Source: Verrucomicrobiota bacterium
GTDB lineage: Bacteria; Verrucomicrobiota; Verrucomicrobiia; Opitutales; Oceanipulchritudinaceae
Assembly (NCBI GenBank): GCA_009908535.1
Contig: JAAAOD010000200.1
Span: forward strand, 1 to 7,311
DNA length: 7,311 nt
Direction: 5' to 3'
Positions 6,701 through 7,311 of this stretch are shown here, one piece after another. The position numbers and the translations under genes were made by a program. The notes below the pieces were generated by a model. The model saw nothing but the letters and a program-made list of their open reading frames with translations. It was not told where the DNA came from and did not search any database. The first letter of the stretch is position 1; each line of letters opens with the position of its first letter.

Positions 6701-7311
6701 CTGTTCCTGTCCGCTCAGGCGGCCGAAAAGCGGCAGCAGTTCGACCTGGTTCCCGGCCCGTTTCTCCAATAGGTCCCTCGTCTCGCGGATGTCCTTCTCT
6801 CCGGGCAGGAAGACGAGAAGGTCCCCCGGCCGGTTCCAGGAAAGGATCTCCTCCACCGCCTGGGCGACGGCGTCGATATAGGTGGTCTCCCCGCTTTCCT
6901 CCAGTAACTCGTCCACCGGCAGGTAGCGCGTTTCCACCGGGTAAAGACGACCGCTGACCTCGAGGATGGGCGCGTTGCCAAAGGCCCTGGAGAAGGCGGT
7001 CGTATCGATGGTGGCGGAGGTGATGATGACCTTCAGGTCCCGCCGCTTCGGCAGAAGCTGCTTCAGGTAACCGAGGAGGAAGTCGATGTTCAGGCTGCGT
7101 TCATGGGCCTCGTCGACGAGGACGACCCTGTATTCGCGGAGGAGCGGATCGCGCTGGATCTCGTTCAACAGCATGCCGTCGGTGAGAAACTTGATGCGCG
7201 TCTCCCGTTGCGTCCTGTCAGTAAAGCGGATTTTCGCACCGACCTCCTGCCCCCAGGCAACGCCCAGTTCCTCCGCCACGCGTCGTGAAATGGACAAGGC
7301 CGCCACCCGGC
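3740..7311 (-). CDS. hrpA: DEAH-box ATP-dependent RNA helicase HrpA (5' end outside window)
   Basis: This is a large DExH-box RNA helicase. In E. coli, HrpA takes part in mRNA processing and has been linked to rescue of stalled ribosomes. The frame is open to the right edge, so the first roughly 100 residues, including Walker A, are missing; the window opens in the motif Ia region (RVAALSISRRVAEE). Counting residue 1 at 7306, visible motifs are TDGML (42-46), motif II DEAH (65-68), SAT (97-99), motif IV LLVFLPGEKDI (163-173), motif V STNIAETSITIPG (217-229) and motif VI QRKGRAGR (265-272). Winged-helix/HA2 regions follow (about 290-460), then an OB-fold (about 505-620) and a long C-terminal DUF3418-type region (about 690-1175). 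The size, about 1300 aa in full, matches bacterial HrpA rather than the shorter HrpB. A lysine-rich insertion occurs at 527-550. The final residues KGSDRGF and the TGA stop are encoded by the inverted repeat, so the natural C-terminus has been altered by it. It converges with rlmB. Confidence 0.96.
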   Translation of the reverse strand, partial: RVAALSISRRVAEELGVAWGQEVGAKIRFTDRTQRETRIKFLTDGMLLNEIQRDPLLREYRVVLVDEAHERSLNIDFLLGYLKQLLPKRRDLKVIITSATIDTTAFSRAFGNAPILEVSGRLYPVETRYLPVDELLEESGETTYIDAVAQAVEEILSWNRPGDLLVFLPGEKDIRETRDLLEKRAGNQVELLPLFGRLSGQEQERIFKAGRRRKVILSTNIAETSITIPGIRFVVDSGLARISRYSPHTHTRRLPIEKVAQSSADQRKGRAGRVSEGICLRLYSEEDYNARPRYGTPEILRCNLAEVILRMRVFRLGDIREFPFLDPPTDRAIKSGYQLLVQLGALDSDHQLTALGKRLARLPVDPTVGRMLLEAQREGCVREVLVIAAGLSIQDPRERPMDAAREADAMHARFRHPESDFLGLLKIWEAYHEEMERLSQNQLRKFCRSHFLNYLRMREWRDIHAQLRRSLQETGEVHINPKPAEYEQVHRALLAGLLSGVAQFEEGNQYRAARNRKVLLFPGSTLFRKEAARKKGKKAKAELAAEPKKTAAKWVLCGEFVETSRLYARTVARIEPRWILRVGSHVMNYKYSEPFYEENGERVLIRERVLLYGLEIEVRKRACLGIDPAAAKEIFLREALVEGRLRTRLLFHEANQGLLERLRERQTRLRAGSLWALEERLYQFYHDRLGNVGSVGDLKTWLRDHHGGKEEALLAQEKDLLSGEEDVSSEAFPDTTEINGLRLPLEYAYQPGEEKDGATLRIPVEKFEQIGPEKLDWMVPGYIRQRIEYLLRGLPKDLRKQLFPLNDLAQELAIEVSPGEDSLTEQLARLLRQKRNLYIREEDWKDEAVPEHLRPRVEVVDRKQRPVASGRDWAVVRRQYHQAVRSDFTKGKDRQRLHIWRRARHEHEKKGIVLEKLPELPRERALGDLAGLPVKAWPGLQTSGPGTDLLLFATEAEAREATQAALPALCESSMGRDIGWFQRDLEKELKRVALGFAHVLPKERLLADSLRLLRGHLFALKDPLPVSRKKAEALVRQAKERMRGLPQRYGDLLEEILRERDSLLAGLSAQSPWRAEVDALVHERFLRQLHLSRLHHYPRYLKAMGIRRERAERNPARDREKAQPVLAFLRRYAALRAPAPKKRRLRWLLEEYKVQIFAQELGTDGKISAKILEQAFVEAEQAKGSDRGF

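Overview
The window is chromosomal-type DNA, GC-rich and gene-dense, from what looks like a Gram-negative bacterium. No marker fixes the phylum. A DUF3418-type HrpA helicase together with a mannosylfructose-phosphate-synthase-like glycosyltransferase would fit Verrucomicrobiota or Proteobacteria, but this is inference from gene content only. Four protein genes fill almost all of the sequence. I see no rRNA, tRNA, CRISPR array or transposase gene.

Region 1 (1-2902, minus strand) is a two-gene sugar operon. The upstream gene is a GT4 glycosyltransferase of the sucrose-phosphate/mannosylfructose-phosphate synthase family. The downstream gene starts seven bases after the last base of the upstream stop, in the same reading frame. 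It encodes a sucrose-phosphatase-type HAD phosphatase fused to an (alpha/alpha)6-barrel glycosidase-like domain, and it runs off the left edge of the window. The natural reading is a pathway in which the synthase makes a phosphorylated non-reducing disaccharide (mannosylfructose-6-phosphate or sucrose-6-phosphate) and the HAD domain removes the phosphate. The attached glycosidase-like domain may hydrolyse or remodel the product. Such disaccharides commonly serve as compatible solutes.

Region 2 (2956-3711, plus strand) is a TrmH/SpoU-family RNA 2'-O-methyltransferase, most like RlmB, transcribed divergently from the sugar operon across a gap of 53 to 89 bp.

Region 3 (3710-3763) is a perfect 23-bp inverted repeat with an 8-nt loop, sitting exactly between the convergent ends of the methyltransferase gene and hrpA. 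It supplies part of one stop codon and the last codons plus stop of the other. It looks like a dispersed palindromic (REP/RAYT- or MITE-like) element, possibly also acting as a bidirectional transcription barrier.

Region 4 (3740-7311, minus strand) is a large HrpA-type DEAH-box RNA helicase whose N-terminus, including Walker A, lies beyond the right edge.

The most interesting part is the disaccharide operon: the phosphatase-glycosidase fusion and the single in-frame stop that separates it from its synthase.
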